NCBI GenBank assembly: GCA_963682055.1
Contig: OY821743.1
Location: forward strand, 29,808,702 to 29,872,701
Origin: Primula veris
Taxonomy: Eukaryota; Streptophyta; Magnoliopsida; Ericales; Primulaceae
Length of the DNA: 64,000 nt
Direction: 5' to 3'
The translations under genes and the position numbers were made by a program. This document shows, piece after piece, positions 31,689 to 57,411 of this stretch. The notes beneath the pieces were generated by a model. It did no database searches and was not told the DNA's origin. It saw only the letters and a list, made by a program, of their open reading frames with translations. The stretch's first letter is position 1. Every line of letters starts with the position of its first letter.

Positions 31689-32605
31689 ATTAGTATCAGT
31701 GGCGGAGCCAGAACTTTAAACCAGGAGGGTCAAAATATTAACAAAATAAAAAAAGTTAAAATTAAGAAAAACGAAACTGCAAAAGGTCAAACATTGTTAC
31801 TTCATTTACAATCGACTCATAAGGTCACCCATATTTTGAAAGCGATGCATAATAACATCGTTTGACAAACTTTCAAATATATCATTTTCAATATAAACTA
31901 CTAAATCATATAAAAAAGAAAAAAATCAATAAAGTTAACTAGTTAAATAAGTTACAAAATGAAATAACAATTTTATTCTAAATAAACTAAAATAAGTCAA
32001 ACAGTAAGTTTACCCAACTTAATTAATATGTGTAAATAACAAGTTAGATATTCTGTAAACACACTATTAAACAACTAACTAATTTAAAAGTCACAACTGA
32101 TTTATAAATGTTCCATTAAGAATTTATCTTAATAAAAAACTAACTAAAATTTCTTTAAATTTATACAGTAACTAGCTTTTTCTAATAAAAATCTATTAAA
32201 AATTATCCTAACTTTCTAAAGTAATTAACAATTGTTAAGTAAAAAAAGAATAGAATCAATAAATTACATTAGATTATTAATTTTACAAACTAATTAAGTA
32301 GTTAGGATAAAAAAAAGGACTAAGAAAGAGGAAAAAAACAGTTGTGGCTCCAACATAACTTGTGTGAGAATAACATGTATAACTAGTCATCATATAAGAG
32401 GGTGAGTTCGGGGTTTGTTAGTGTTAAAGTCATCGATTATATATAAAGAGAATTTTGTGTATGTATAATACAAACTCTCTATTTAAATGGAATGATAATT
32501 TTGTAATTAACTTAATATTTCATGTCTATTTTGATAAAATTTATATAAAAGTCAGGAGTCAGCTGATACTCCTAGCACCATACTATTTCCGCCTATGATC
32601 AATAT
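31689..32605. mobile_element. hAT-like element with CAGTGGCGGAG end
   Basis: The element (31697-32597, 901 bp) starts CAGTGGCGGAGCCAGAAC and ends TTTCCGCCTATG, i.e. inward CATAGGCGG. Flanks are ATTAGTAT and ATCAATAT (6 of 8 match), a possible old 8 bp TSD. CAGTGGCGGAGCCAG is a common start of a plant repeat family. The interior is AT-rich with no transposase. Confidence 0.5.
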
Positions 32606-32977
32606 TTACTAGACATTTATCAGGAAAAGAAAAGTAAGAGAATGAAAACGAAACACTGCAACAATGTTATTAAAAATAAAGATAGACGATAGAGAAGAAG
32701 TGATTAAACCTAGATTATGGGTTTTAGTCTAGACATCAAATTTTTTGTTCAAAAAAAAAAGCTGAGTTTAAAAAAAAAAGAGAAGAAATGTGAGTAGGAC
32801 TATATGTGCCGCTGCCTATCCCGACACTTAACCCGCTAGGGTTCTATGAATTATTTAAAAATTACAAGTCTTTCCCCTTGAATTTAATGTAATTAATTCG
32901 TTCTTCAATAATTAATGAATTACTAAATCTTCGGTAATAAATACTAAAATTGTGATTCAAATTATGTAGAGTTCATA

Positions 32978-33354
32978 GTGCACTCATATTCTTTTAATCT
33001 AACGGATGAAATTAACATAATCTAATGATGTACATTTAGGCGTGAATTTTGTAATTTTCTTTTTATATAATTTTAATATATAAAATACAAATTATGTTTT
33101 TGTAAATTAAAAACTAACTTTACAACACAATAAAAAATCCAAATAAAATTATAGAACTCTAGTTGACACCATGCTAAATTTAAGTATTAATTAAAAAAAA
33201 TAAAAAAAATAAAAAAAATCATTGATTTTAATATATCTTATTTTTTATATTAAAATTAAATAAAAAGAAAATTATAAAATTCAGTCATAAATATGTACTA
33301 TTGGATTGTTTTAATTTCATACGTTAGATTGAACTTTAGAGCATGCGAGTGCAC
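32978..33354. mobile_element. MITE with ~55 bp terminal inverted repeats
   Basis: The left end GTGCACTCATATTCTTTTAA..AATCTAACGGATGAAATTAA is matched, inverted, by the right end (GTTTTAATTTCATACGTTAGA..GCATGCGAGTGCAC). The interior carries the dispersed core TTACAACACAATAAAAAATC (from about 33119). No ORF. Confidence 0.7.
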
Positions 33355-33682
33355 AACAAATAAAAGCCCATTTAGGAATGGGGAACCCGAGTGGTTGTGA
33401 CCACCCTAAATTTAAAAATATGATTAAGTAAAGAAATTGTTATCGTTCGGCGATATTTTTAACCATAACCCGAGTTCTCAGTACGTAGTTAATTTTCCTA
33501 ATAATAAACACAAAAGTTTTGTATATCAAATTTATATGTATTTTCAAGCCTAAGGAAAGGAGTATATAGTGAATGTAAATGTATGCAATGCTTTATAGAA
33601 TCTTGAACTTGGAGTGTTGATCGAGAACAAATGGTTTTTCTAACGGGGAGGATATATGCACATCATAAAAAAAAAACATTTA

Positions 33683-33967
33683 AATGAACATTTTTTTTTG
33701 TAAAAACGCTCTAAATCAAGATTTGATTAACGCAAATCTTTACGGTTTCATGACAGTAACACAAATGTGCGTTTTTTTTTTTTTTTTTTTCTGAAATGTA
33801 TAATGACATGTTTTGAATTTTTAAATTTTACCATAATTTTGAAAACATGTCATTATACATCTCGGAAAAAAAAACAAGACGCATATTTGTGTTTCCGTCC
33901 TGAAACTGTGGAGATTTGCATTAGCCAAATCTTGATTTGAAGCGTTTTTAGAAAAAAATGTTCAAAT
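33683..33967. mobile_element. Foldback MITE
   Basis: Arms of about 125 bp: AACATTTTTTTTTGTAAAAA, CGCTCTAAATCAAGATTTG and ACACAAATGTGCG on the left; inverted counterparts CGCATATTTGTGT, CAAATCTTGATTTGAAGCG and AAAAAAATGTTC on the right, around ATGACATGTTTT..AAAACATGTCAT. A single-arm copy is at 9283-9440. Confidence 0.8.
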
Positions 33968-43028
<9,061 letters not shown>

Positions 43029-43650
43029 TAGCGAGCAATTTCTGTACCTACAGGATGTTTATTTCATTGAAATCTTATTGCTGTGGTTAGTGGTAACTTC
43101 TTCTTGTCAATTTTAGTATTTACTTGGATCAGCTTGCACATCTATATTAGTTTTTTTTTTGTAAAAAGTTTGATCATTAATAGTATCGCCGTTCATGTCG
43201 ACTTAACGGATGGTAACATCAAATGACTGATAAACATTTTGACTTTTCTATATATTTCTCTTGAATGATTGTTTCCAATGAGAACTTGTCAAAACACAGA
43301 AGTAAACAAAAGTTTTTCTCTAGTTCAATTCATTCTGAAACTTGAATAATTATTTTCGTCTTTGTTCTTCCTTTTCTTTTCCCTTCCCCTTTATAAATCT
43401 TCACAAACTTGCAAATTGAAATTTGTAAAGTGCAGTCATCTCTTTGATCAATATAAAGAGGATATTGTACATCAAAAAGAAAAATCCAGGGAGACGAATA
43501 CTGCGATAGAATTGTAATTTTGCTAGCAATGCAAGAGTAGAAGCAAGTACCAGATGTGAACTATTTGTGGGCAAGAATCTCACCTTCAAATGTAATTTCA
43601 TACTTTGGTTAGCTGTTTTGAATAAACTTTCAACTTTTAATCGCCTTCAA
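43029..43650. other. 3' flank of SMC3, no separate gene
   Basis: AT-rich sequence after the SMC3 stop; it should contain the 3' UTR. A minus-strand frame at 43401-43601 (66 codons) matches nothing I know. Confidence 0.4.
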
Positions 43651-43654
43651 AAAA

Positions 43655-44045
43655 TGGGGCTTGTTAGAATGAATGGATGTCCGCTTTGTCTAAAAAAATA
43701 CGGAAAGTGTAAACCACCTATTTTTTCAATGCGAGTTTTCTAGAAGAGTGTGGACTATCGGTTGTTCAAAAGCTGGATTTATGGGCTCATGTGTGACTTG
43801 GAACGAGTGGGTTAATTGGTCAATTGAAGTTTTCAAAGGAAAATCGGTATCCGTCACTAGGAAAGTGTTTACTCACATCAACGGTATATAGTTTGTGGTG
43901 GGAACGCAATGTTAGAATTAACGAAGGAATAGAGTCTAGTTCCGGACAACTTTTTAGAATCATTGAGTTTTATGTAATTAATAGTATGAACAAGTTAAGT
44001 AATGTTACTAAAAATCGTAGAAATATGTTTATTATTAGACATTGA
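43655..44045 (+). pseudogene. LINE reverse-transcriptase C-terminal (zf-RVT) remnant
   Basis: Translated fragments in different frames give NGCPLC, then a Cys/His/Phe-rich patch, a Trp-containing patch, LWWERNVR, and LSNVTKNRRN. This order (CxxC, W, WxERNxR) is that of the zinc-binding region at the end of plant non-LTR reverse transcriptases. Stops and frameshifts separate the pieces. It is an old, dead 3' piece of a LINE. Confidence 0.6.
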
Positions 44046-44290
44046 AAAATTAACCTGAATTTTGTTGGCGATTAAAATTCATAGCCTATAATGTAATGTA
44101 ATTATTTTGTTTGGGGAACTGTTTGCACTGCTTTGTAAGTTGTAACTGAATCTTCTTATTCATCTCATATTTAGATTAAAAAAATTAATGAGCATTGATT
44201 AATATAGATGCCCAAATTTATCAGGAATTACTTTATTTAATAGAATATGAAGTAAAAATACTATATATTCCCAAAATTAATAATCCTTCT

Positions 44291-44432
44291 TTAATTGGTA
44301 AGTGATTTAAATGCACTTAATAAAATACACAAAAGAATCTTTGAAATTAGTGTTGATGCATTTTAATTGGTAAGTGATTTAAATGACTTAATAAAATACA
44401 CAAAAGAATCTTCTAAATTAGTGTTGATGCAT
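44291..44432. repeat. 72 bp tandem duplication
   Basis: TTAATTGGTAAGTGATTTAA..GAAATTAGTGTTGATGCAT occurs twice back to back, at 44291 and 44363, with a few changes. Confidence 0.85.
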
Positions 44433-44500
44433 ATAACGTGTAGCCTTAATTTTTGGAAAAAGATCAGTGACATATTTTCATTTTTAAATATGCATGTGCT

Positions 44501-44696
44501 AAGTCCAAATCTTTTGTCCCATTTCTCTATCCCTTTCGCGTTTCCTTACTTATTTTATCCAAAAAGAAATTCTAAAAAATTTAAAAAAAATTGTACAATT
44601 ACTACAATATATGTATCAATACATTTCAATAATTATTTTTTTAAAAAAATTCACACAAAATTTATTTTGCAATATATATATAAATTAGTGTAAATT
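44501..44696 (+). repeat. Inverted repeat flanking ALDH exon 1, left arm
   Basis: AGTCCAAATCTTTTGTCCC through TTATTTTATCCAAAAAG, TATGTATCAATACATT and AATTAGTGTAAATT. The same words, inverted and in reverse order, form 45938-46123 in intron 1 of the aldehyde dehydrogenase gene. Confidence 0.75.
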
Positions 44697-44999
44697 AAAC
44701 CTACAATATTAAAAAAATTGTCGATGTTCAAACTGTTGTGAAAATTTAAAGTTCACTAAATAAAACTCTATTTACAATTTGCTCTCTTATTTGGAAGATT
44801 CCAGTAATTAATTCAACCTATTCCAATAATTGAAAGATTGTAATCGTCATTGTTAATTTTCTCTGTCCCCATCCCTATCTATATACCTCTATATCAGTTT
44901 ACAAGTTAGAAGATCACCTTCTAACATTCATTTCTTATACATACATAACATTAATTAACGGGTAGCGCCGCAGCTAAAACTTTGTTTACGTATCAAGAA

Positions 45000-50184
<5,185 letters not shown>

Positions 50185-50942
50185 CTATACTCAAGCAGTG
50201 GTTTATTTGTTCCTTATGTTACAATGTTGCTTTCAGAAGACGTTACTCGAAGTCTTTCATCAACCTGCTATTTTGTTGAATACATGAACCAGTATGGTAT
50301 TTATTGGTGGGTATTTGTTTCCAATCATGCTTTCCAGTTTCATTTTTCAAACTGTGATATTGACTAATGTAAACACTCAAATGCGTGACAAACTATAGTC
50401 AAAACAAACAACCATCTCGAGTTAATCTCGTGGTAGGTTGTGTACTTATTGTTATTTGCACATACACTGACATCTATACTGCTATACATGTTGGGACTAA
50501 GGCAAGAGATAAAATGCAATAACATACATACACGTCGTTATCTTTGTATTGGAAGCAGATGAACTGGCCTATATGAGACGGAAAATGTTCACGCAGCTAT
50601 AGAAATCCAAAAAGCTTAGCTTTTAAGTTTATTGGACAACTATTTTCTACTTATAAGCAGGGTTATATTAAAAGCTTAACAAAATACTTTCTTCGAGTTT
50701 GCTAATCGTACCTAGTTTTAAAAATAAATTACTGGCTAATTTCACAGTCATAAAAGGACGGATGACTCTTGTCTTAGTCTTAATGTATAGATGTTAATGT
50801 ATCCAAGCACAATATCACCATTGGTATTTACGATTGAAAGTTCCCCAAACAGTCCTAACATAAATGAGCATTTAAAAGCAGACACAACATCTATGTTTAG
50901 TCTTATATCCATCCTTGTATATAGAAAATTGTCTCTTAGTCT
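50185..50942. other. Convergent intergenic region (ALDH3 and DnaJ-like 3' ends)
   Basis: 758 bp between two convergent genes. It must hold both 3' UTRs. No ORF or repeat structure of note. Confidence 0.5.
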
Positions 50943-53397
50943 CTAACAAGAATCTTCCAAAATAGTGACAATTTCACTTTTCTGATCGACTGTCAATTCC
51001 GTTGGAAAATCAACTAAAAAGGTAAGTTTTAGATTCCCTCTATGCCCTTTCTCTGTCAACTTGGGCATGCCTTGGTCTTCAATAATCTTTTCATAACCGG
51101 GTACTATAATATCATCGATCGTCAAATGCATTTTTTTACCATCTAACAACGGGACCGGAATGGTACAACCGGTTAAGGATTGTAAGAGTGATATTCTAAC
51201 AACCAACTCTAAATCATCCCCTTCTCTTCTGTATAATAAGTGCTTCTTTTCGGTAATTACAAAGTTTACGTCGCATGAGTGCGTGCCTTTTTCCTCATTC
51301 TTAATGCCGTCGAACGAGATCTTGGTTCCCTTTGTCCATCCCGGTTTCACTTTGATTGATAGAGTTTCCGTTTCTTTAGCTATTTGGCTATCAGAAGAAA
51401 GAAAATATAGAAAATGAGATACTTGGAAAATTGTCTGCGAGTTGATTTTTGATGCAGTTCACAGTTTACAAAGTTTCAAATTCTAATATAAGAAAGTTAT
51501 AATATGTACTCAGCAGAAAAAAATTGTATACTCGTTGGAGGTTTATCATGCTAAACCGTCGCATTGAGATGCATAGCTCTATCCTGAAAACAGCTTTTTC
51601 ATTTCGGAATTTGTGAACAAGTCCCTAGAAAACTGAGCTCTAAATTAAGTACATATTTTTTATTTTGTTAGAGATCTCGTGACCGATTAGAATCTTTCCC
51701 ACACTTCTATCTTGGAGGTTAGGATTCAAAATTCGATACTTACTTGTGTTGCAGCTTTTAAGCAAATAAGCTGAATATTTTAGATTAAATAAAATAAGAT
51801 GCAAAAACCAAATACCAAAGAGAAAAGCATTTGGCGTTTAACTTGGCCAACCAAATGCAGTCCAAAAGAAAGCTGAGCATATAAGATGCAACCGAGCAAG
51901 AACATAGAATCGGTTCTCTATCAGGGCGGGAAAAAAAAACAGTTATTCATTTACATACATACCCGTTATTAGTGATGACGTTTCTAGCAACCGTGATCCT
52001 CTTCACACACCCAAAACACAAATCTTCAAGGGTACACTCAAGGTTATATGGTAACACCAACAACTTAATTAACTTGTCCAAATCCGAATGCATAATCCCT
52101 TTTCGACTAACACTCCTCAAGAGGGGTCCACTAAAAGCCATCGACTCAGTCCTTCCTAAACTCTTGGTCTCAATCTTGTCTGTTGAACTACTCCTCTTCA
52201 ACGGACTCACATTCTTTGGCTTTCTTGTATCAACACTGTCCTTAGTCATGCTCCTCTTTAGCTTATTCTGAGCCTTGGTCTCGGCTTGGGTTTGGGTTCG
52301 GATTGTATGGCTTGCACTTCGAAAAAGACCGGATTTCTTTGAAAGGGGAGTTGGTGGGCTTGAACTTCTTGAAAAGAAGGATGGTGTGGATTTAACTTGG
52401 TTGTTTTTGTTAATTTGGTTATTTGAGTTTTGCTTAGGGGAACGAGAGATATAATAATGAGCTTGAAATTCATTGTCGTGTGATCTCATCAAATGAAAAA
52501 GATCGTTAGTAGCTCCAATTGTTTCTTTTCTTTCATGCAATTCCTGAAATAAAATTATTGTTGAGTAATGACATTAGAGTAATGTTACACTAATTAAAAA
52601 GAACATTTCGAAGCGAACAATCTCGATTCAGAGCTCGATGTAAAGACCGATAGCTTAAAAAGCTAAAAGTCCTTGCAGCCTATGTTTCTCACGCTTTTAA
52701 CGCAACTCTTTTATACACAACAACAGTGTACAAAGAGATATATTTAAATATGTGGTAGTTATGGTTTGTCTTTGTTCTTTTTGTATTTGTACACATGGTT
52801 AATAGAAAGATATGACATTCAAAGAAACCTTAACACCATCCTAGTACATATTATTGTTTTTAATGGAAAAGAAACTAACAATAAGAACACTGTTCCAAGG
52901 AAAATACAGAGAATTATTAATAAATCTGATTGTTATAATAATACAAAGACTTTCCATATGATTATGGGTTTTGAATAATGCATGTATCTTATAGGCACAT
53001 GGGAATTTCTATAGTATGGAAATAAAAATCTTCAGAATTTCAATTTGGAAGTACTTCCATAAAAAACCTTAATAGAATTTCCTTGCATTGAATCAAGAAC
53101 CTATATATATAAAACCTCAACATTACATTTCAAATTTCAATACATCTATATCCAAATAAAAAATGATCCAAAATACTTTCTTATCATTAGAACCCATAAA
53201 TATCTTACAAACTTGCATTGAATTATAAAATGGTTACATACCTTGCATGCCTGGTCTGATGATTTGAGCCGATGTTTATTCGACGAATGTTTCTTTTCAG
53301 GATGGCGTTTGGCGAAACATCTATAAGCTTTACACAAATATTGCCCAAACCCAAACATGTTATGTTCCTGTGATGATGATTTCGTATTCCCTGCCAT
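50943..53397 (-). CDS. J-domain-less DnaJ/HSP40 C-terminal peptide-binding protein
   Basis: Three exons on the minus strand: 53397-53242, 52543-51963, 51387-50943; 393 residues. The C-terminal half is the two-lobed substrate-binding region of class B HSP40: CTLEDLCFGCVKRITVARN, then KVKPGWTKGTKISFDG, HLLYRREGDDLEL, GCTIPVPLLDGK and QGMPKLTEKGHRGNL. The N-terminal ~200 residues are Ser/Lys/Asn-rich and probably disordered; there is no J domain and no HPD tripeptide, so it should not stimulate Hsp70 by the usual route. Plants have a small family of such proteins (annotated as HSP40/DnaJ peptide-binding proteins). All exon borders are GT..AG and in phase, and no stop interrupts the frame. It may act as a chaperone-like or scaffold protein; this is inference. 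It is convergent with the ALDH3 gene. Confidence 0.85.
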
Positions 53398-55372
53398 TGT
53401 TCAAGGAAAATAAAATAAAAAAAATTAAAGAGATGATTTTGTATGCTTCCAAATATAGAGGAACGGTTTATGAGGTGCTTAAAATTAGCTGTATGGGTTA
53501 TATATAGATGGAGATCAAACGTTAATTTCATAAATGATTAGTAATTATGGACAATGTTGTTTAAGTACATCTTGTCCATTATTTATTATACCTTTTTGAA
53601 AGTTTAAGATCAATTTATAAAAAATGACCAGTTTTCATATTTCATCCTTGTTTTTTAATTTTATTTTCTCCGCATTTTTCTTAACAGGACACATTTGAAA
53701 CATTAGCATATATCAAACAAATATTGTATGTCTATAGGAAATTAGACGTCTCAACAATATATAAGAACTGAACAATACATAACAAATATTCACTCACAAA
53801 TTAATATGGACACTAGGAATGTGCTAGGTACCTCTCAAATCAAATAAAAGCTACTACTCCAAATTATTAACAAACAAACAAAAATATACTAATAGTTTGA
53901 ATATCGAAAATAATAAAGAAACCCCATATATTATCTTATAAACAAAAGGTTGCTACATATATACATAATAATACATTTAGATTTTAATACCAAAAACAAA
54001 TTGCAGTAATTTGCAATATACCTAATCTAACAACAAAAGAAATACTCGGTAAATATAAAATGGGAAAAGCTAACCATTGGTTAAGAAAAGTAATTAAGGT
54101 AACTCATTTGACACCTAATATAATTATTTAATTTTTATAATTAGATATGGTATTAAATATTGAAGGGAATACTATATAAATCTATATTAAATATCTTGTA
54201 AAGGTAAAAAATATTTATTTTATTTATTTCCATATTTCATTTCTAAATCTTTGTTAGAGAGTTATTTTCTATACGGTTTAAATTTAAAGAAATTGTTTAT
54301 ATTTGAAGACTTTCCCCAGAGTGAACAAAATCCCTGTTTATTTTTTCTCAAAGTTCTTGGCCTTCACTCCTCCATATAAAGAAATTGTTCTACGAGTTCA
54401 ATGTTTTTACAAGATATATTAAAAAAAGTTGCCAATTTACCAAATATCTTAGTTGTTTGATTTAACTATGGGATAATCGACGGAATAAATAAATTGTAGT
54501 CGTGAGTTTAACTGAAGGAAGAAAAAATATGTCCGTTTTAAATGAGATTACAATTAGACGGATTGTAGTAAATTAAAATGAAACATGATACAGGTCACTT
54601 CAAAAAATATGATGTAAAATGTAATACTTATACAAGTAAAACAATCTTATATCATCAACTCTTTACTTATTTGTCTTGTTAAATATTATTGTAATCTTAC
54701 CATAAATTATTAAGCGCTAGATTAAGTAATAATTCGTGACTAGATACTAGCCAAAAATAAGTTATATCCATTAACTTTCGGGTTAGGCTTACTCGGGGCA
54801 CTTGTTAGCCGAACCAAAAATAAAATATCTACTTCACTCATGGTTTTGCTGATAAATGCCTAAATTATAGAGCCTCATTTGGTCATATCATCGGGATTAT
54901 AAATGATGCTCAAAATCATAGTAATTTCTATAGTACCATTTGGTCATGGGGACGTGTTATTAAATTCATCGGAAGCGGACTGGATTGCCTGGTTCACCTT
55001 CCTTTTAAAACCAGCTGATACCCGCATCAAATTTCTATAGTACCGCAACCAAACGAGACCAGAGTGTAAACCGCCTTGCTATGACTAGTCAACTTCTGTA
55101 CCAGGCTATTGAGCACCCACAATGGCGTGAACGGCGAAGGAATGACTTTCGCTTTCAATGTTCATTATATAAATATTAGGACTTATCATTTTTTCGAGAA
55201 ACACTATTAAATACCCGGTGTACCACATAGACTATCTGATGTGGTGTGCTAAGCCACTTAACACATGATATGTGTAGTACTTGTCACTTTTCCTGTCTTT
55301 TCTTTGACAAAATGTTGTGGGACATAAAACGACAACTAGATAGATCAACTAATAGATGTAATATTGCTCAAC
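53398..55372. other. Upstream region of the DnaJ-like gene; repeats, no gene
   Basis: AT-rich. A MITE-like element at about 54870-55060 is listed separately. A Tyr-rich minus-strand frame at 53223-53531 overlaps exon 1 of the DnaJ-like gene in another frame and is a shadow. Nothing else is supportable. Confidence 0.45.
54870..55062. mobile_element. Small MITE with CTCATTTGGTCA ends
   Basis: GCCTCATTTGGTCATATCAT at the left is mirrored by GCAACCAAACGAGACC at the right. Inside, AATTTCTATAGTACC occurs twice in direct orientation, the second followed by GCAACCAAACG where the first is followed by ATTTGGTC. About 190 bp, no ORF. Confidence 0.6.
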
Positions 55373-55374
55373 AT

Positions 55375-55560
55375 TGACAGGAAGGAATCGATTTTAGCAA
55401 GACTTATGTGCCACTACGAAACCCGAGAAATTCATTTGTATCTTTCTATGCTTCTATGACGTCGTACTTCCGAGCTTTATATGCAGCAAATACTCGTTAT
55501 GGACTTAAACAGGCCTCCAAATACGTTTTTCTCGTCTCTGTCATAATTTTCCATATTTGG
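55375..55560 (+). pseudogene. Ty1/copia reverse-transcriptase remnant
   Basis: One frame reads QEGIDFSKTYVP and later RYGLKQASKYVF. These fit the copia polymerase words for the start of the RT domain (EGIDYxxTFAPV) and YGLKQAPRAW, but only about 35 residues separate them, where an intact RT has far more. It is an internally deleted, inactive fragment. Confidence 0.5.
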
Positions 55561-55987
55561 GATTCTTTACAAGCAAAGCTGATACATTATTGCTTAGGTA
55601 ATATTTACAATTTAGCGATTTTAATTTAAGCCTAAATCGAGGACTATTTTAAAAATTACTTGAGCATATTTAATATGTATCACGCAGGTTATAGCAAGAT
55701 CCAATTACCTCTAAAATTTGACTGAATCTCTATTCTATTTCTGATCAATACTGTGAAGTTATAATGTCTATTCAACCAGATTCTGTATAATACTGTTTCA
55801 CTTCATGTTTCCTGTTGTAAAAATTATACACAACAATTTAGTATGTAAAGACTAAAGAAGAGATGAAGCTTTTCACATACTTTTACGTTACAAAACCATA
55901 TAGCTTTCTCCCGTTTTCACGTCTTTCTTCTCTTATTAAACGAGCGTCTATAACTTCCATCTTTTTGAGCAAATTGCGTAGTCCTAG

Positions 55988-57411
55988 TCACTCTAATATC
56001 CTCACTCGGACTCGGTGACTATTTGCCCTCAAAGTTCTCTTCACTCCATCTCTTCGGTACTTTCTTCGATGGCGAGTACCTAAATTTTTTTCTACATTTG
56101 TTCTACGTAAACGAGTAGAATATTTTCTAGGATCGCCAATTATTTCTTCTTCGTCATAATCTTCTTCATCCTTTCTATTATAATTGATATCTTCGATTTT
56201 CCTTTTGTGCCTTCTATTTACCCGCTTAAGCCTCGGGAGATTGTAGCATAGGAAGGTGCACCCACACTCGAGGATGGAAAAGCATGTAGCAAAACACGCC
56301 CACGAGACTCGACAGAGAGTATGGCAAATGCATTGGCAAATACCCAACTGGTATATCAAGTAGAAGAACCAAAGAACTGCCAATGGTTACCAAAAATAAG
56401 CACCAACTACTAAGCGAAAGCAAAAAAAAATGATAAATGTTTACTAAATAAGTGGAGGGGGTACCAAAAACATGCTTATGACCTCACCAAAGTAGAGTAA
56501 GAGTGATACTGTGGCGAACTTCAGTAAATGAGAAACGCAGAAATTATCGATGTAGCAGAAGAAATCCCATGTTGGACCACATAAGGAGCTGAAAACACAC
56601 ACTCAGACACAAAAACAAGCTTAGACGAGTAATTAAAGTTACAGTATATATTAATGCCTACAAGGGGAAGATTACTTTCATGAATGAACCGATCAGCTTA
56701 ACTATGCACATACTATATTAAGTTTCACAGTTTATACGCCAATCAGTGATTATAAGGGGAAGTTCACTTTTATGAACAGACCGATCCACTTTAACTACGA
56801 GTATGCTATATCAAGTTTTACAGTTTGTACGCCAATCTAACAAAATCCAAAAACTAGTACAACAGCCAGAAAGAAATCAGATTTCACACACGATCGACGC
56901 AGTATCGGAAGACTAATACACCAATTTATCAAAATTCACAAGTGCTGATGTGCCACTTTTTGGGTTTTGTACATGTATATTGATGCTAAATACATGATCA
57001 GTACGTATGATCCAACATTGAAACGTAAATGGTGCTTTTAAATTTTAAATTGATGTTGGTAACCTAATTTCTCGAGTTTTTCTATAATTGTGTCTTAACA
57101 ATAGAACTAATTATGTGAGTATACTAACTGCTAAAAACTGCGTACTTTGATATTTTCTCATTTGTATATAGGATTTGTCCATTCATTTATCATGTTGTTC
57201 CCGAAGATTTTACTATCACCCTATTAAGCATGTTGCATGAACTCGAAATCACTATATAGCTAAGACAGCAATTTCTAGTTCATGGGATAACTTTAAATCA
57301 GAACATAATTCACCTGCAAGATTTTCCCGAAAGAAACTCAAGTGGAGAGCCAAGCAACTTATTAACAAGATCGCCCAACCCAGAAAAGAAAGAGCCAATC
57401 ACATTTCCCAT
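55988..57411 (-). CDS. Cys-rich membrane protein with N-terminal MGN, uncharacterised
   Basis: Three exons on the minus strand: 57411-57314, 56588-56488, 56376-55988; 195 residues. The protein starts MGNVIGSFFSGLGDLV; Gly2 with a small residue downstream suggests N-myristoylation. Next come LGSPLEFLSGKSCSSLCGPTWD, a Cys-rich stretch (FFCYIDNFCVSHLLKF), a hydrophobic segment (about 50-80) running from VSLLLYF into WFFYLIYQLGI, and a second Cys-rich block with about ten Cys. The tail (from PRLKRVNRRHKRK) is strongly charged, first acidic (DEEDYDEEE) and then Arg/Lys-rich. A GT (CGG|GTAAAT near 56220) could be a donor, but the frame stays open to a stop at 55988 and no acceptor is needed. I recognise the layout as that of a small plant-specific family of unknown function; I cannot name it. 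Confidence 0.75.
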
